Assembly (NCBI GenBank): GCA_030040395.1
Contig: JASHTU010000471.1
Span: forward strand, 1-7,595
Reading direction: 5' to 3'
DNA length: 7,595 bases
From: Acidobacteriaceae bacterium
Lineage (GTDB): Bacteria > Acidobacteriota > Terriglobia > Terriglobales > Acidobacteriaceae
Shown here: one piece after another, positions 6,706-7,595 of the stretch
Layout: the number at the start of each line of letters is the position of its first letter
Numbering within the stretch: the first letter of the stretch is position 1
Position numbers and translations under genes: made by a program
Notes under the pieces: generated by a model
Seen by the model: only the letters and a program-made list of their open reading frames with translations
Database searches by the model: none
Told to the model about the DNA's origin: nothing

Positions 6706-6973
6706 CTCCCGAGAAGAATCACCCAGTTTTGATCCCTAAAACTATTCTAGCGATTTGGCGGAATTAACCGGCAAGGTTGGGAAGAAAAATGATCTGTTTG
6801 GAATGAACGGGATGGGCTTGGGTGAGGGGCGTGCAGGGGTTGACAAGCCGGTTGGCGGGAGTTGGTCAGATTGGAGATCGCATCCGGCAGTGGCACACAC
6901 AACCGGTTGGTCGAAGCCACGGGCGGCGTGCGCTTGCGGAATCCGCCAATCGTTGGCCTGCGCGCCGGAGCCG
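6706..6973. other. Intergenic region upstream of the SDR gene
   Basis: No gene is supported. ORFs cross it on both strands without recognisable domains. A perfect TTGACA at 6840-6845 has no matching -10 at 16-18 bp. AACCGGTT (6901-6908 region) is a short palindrome. I see nothing else. Confidence 0.5.
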
Positions 6974-6979
6974 TACAAT
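6974..6979 (+). promoter_or_regulatory. Possible -10 element for the SDR gene
   Basis: TACAAT at 6974-6979 matches TATAAT at 5 of 6 bases. It would start transcription near 6986, only about 8 nt before ATG 6994, leaving no room for a normal Shine-Dalgarno, and none is seen. A TTGGCC at 6953-6958 could be a weak -35 with a short 15-bp spacer. Confidence 0.35.
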
Positions 6980-6993
6980 CGTGGCTGAACGGT

Positions 6994-7595
6994 ATGGCTA
7001 CGCAACCGCTAAGCGGGAAATCGGCGTTTGTGACCGGAGGCGCCAAGCGGATTGGGCGCGGCATTGCGCTGGCGCTGGCGCGGGCCGGGGCGCATGTCGC
7101 CATCAGTTACCGGAACTCGTCGGCCGAGGCCGCCGAGACGGTGCGTGAAATTGAGGGGCTGGGACGCCGCGCCCTGGCGATGCAGTGCGATGTGCGCTCT
7201 GAAGCTTCGGTGCGCGCGGCGGTGGCCGGCGTCACGCGAACATTCGGGCGCCTCGACGTGCTGGTGAACAACGCCGCCATTTTCGCTTCGGCGCCTCTTG
7301 AATCCCTGACCACGGCGGCATGGGACGAGATGTTTGAGACCAACGCGCGCGGGCCGTTTCTGGCGGCGCGCGAGGCGTTGCCGCATCTGCGCGCGGTGAG
7401 CGGACGGATTGTCAACCTGGGGTCGCTGGGCGGGCTTCACGCATGGGCCGAGCACGCGCATTACTCGAGTTCGAAGGCCGCGCTGCACATGCTGACGCAA
7501 GCCATGGCCAAGGCCTTTGCGCCGGAGGTGAGCGTGAACTGCGTGGCCCCGGGAGCGATCGAGATGGATGACGGCGCGCCGGACAGCGCCGAGCG
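6994..7595 (+). CDS. Short-chain dehydrogenase/reductase (classical SDR), 3' end beyond window
   Basis: The window holds the first 200 residues of a cytoplasmic NAD(P)-dependent oxidoreductase of about 250. The Rossmann cofactor motif is TGGAKRIG (14-21), with D66 in CDV contacting the adenine ring and the NNAA motif at 92-95. The catalytic residues are all present: N117 in the ETNARG segment, S144, Y157 and K161 (YSSSK). The Ser-Tyr spacing of 13 is standard, and VNCVAPGAIE (181-190) is the usual segment after the active site. YRN-SS after the second strand suggests NADPH preference, and TGGAKRIG with this region recalls FabG and pteridine-reductase-like SDRs. The substrate cannot be named. 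The frame is open upstream without another good start, and ATG 6994 fits the family N-terminus. Confidence 0.93.
   Translation, partial: MATQPLSGKSAFVTGGAKRIGRGIALALARAGAHVAISYRNSSAEAAETVREIEGLGRRALAMQCDVRSEASVRAAVAGVTRTFGRLDVLVNNAAIFASAPLESLTTAAWDEMFETNARGPFLAAREALPHLRAVSGRIVNLGSLGGLHAWAEHAHYSSSKAALHMLTQAMAKAFAPEVSVNCVAPGAIEMDDGAPDSAE

Noticed and set aside
6474..6767. ORFs on both strands across the AT-rich repeat block (97 codons +, 74 codons -)
   Set aside because: They only translate the degenerate repeats and hairpins, have no ribosome binding site or domain, and start at or near repeat boundaries.
6840..6872. Perfect TTGACA that could be a -35 upstream of the SDR gene
   Set aside because: No -10 hexamer at 15-19 bp; the nearest candidate is 21 bp away and poor.

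Overview
The window reads as a chromosomal segment of a GC-rich Acidobacteriota bacterium, most likely of the Terriglobia type. This rests on recognising acidobacterial-style sequence in GroEL, in the secreted DinB-like protein and in the first, otherwise uncharacterised protein. No marker such as rRNA is present, so the assignment is an inference. There is no phage, insertion sequence, CRISPR array or tRNA. The protein-coding genes are mostly ordinary; the unusual material lies in the non-coding DNA around groESL and in one AT-rich intergenic block.

Layout, left to right. On the + strand lie the 3' part of a large acidobacterial envelope-type protein (3-962), a gene-poor gap (963-1387) holding one possible 20-codon leader ORF, a COG1926-type phosphoribosyltransferase (1388-2062) and an exported DinB-fold protein (2235-2840). 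On the - strand follows the heat-shock operon groES (5273-4962) then groEL (4806-3139). It has a clear sigma70-type promoter (5492-5464), an overlapping degenerate CIRCE operator for HrcA, a structured leader of about 180 nt, and an intrinsic terminator with a UNCG tetraloop (3094-3066). Back on the + strand are a small secreted protein with a carboxypeptidase-regulatory-like domain (5796-6347), about 650 bp of non-coding DNA with degenerate repeats and strong inverted repeats (6348-6993), and the first 200 codons of a short-chain dehydrogenase/reductase cut by the window edge (6994-7595).

GroES and GroEL together form the chaperonin folding machine. The two signal-peptide proteins and the first protein act outside the cytoplasm and show no direct link to groESL. 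The most notable signal is the 155-bp groES-groEL intercistronic gap. It carries two 32-bp inverted arms that fold, in the groESL mRNA direction only, into a 20-bp stem without mismatches plus a further 10 bp, with every non-Watson-Crick pair being G-U. The stem ends inside the groEL Shine-Dalgarno sequence and shares two bases with a second hairpin at the groES stop codon. This could be an mRNA processing site, a translational switch or an inserted repeat family. Other points of interest are three CIRCE-like half-sites in tandem, an 11-residue insertion in GroEL containing its only tryptophan, and the repeat and hairpin block at 6453-6705.
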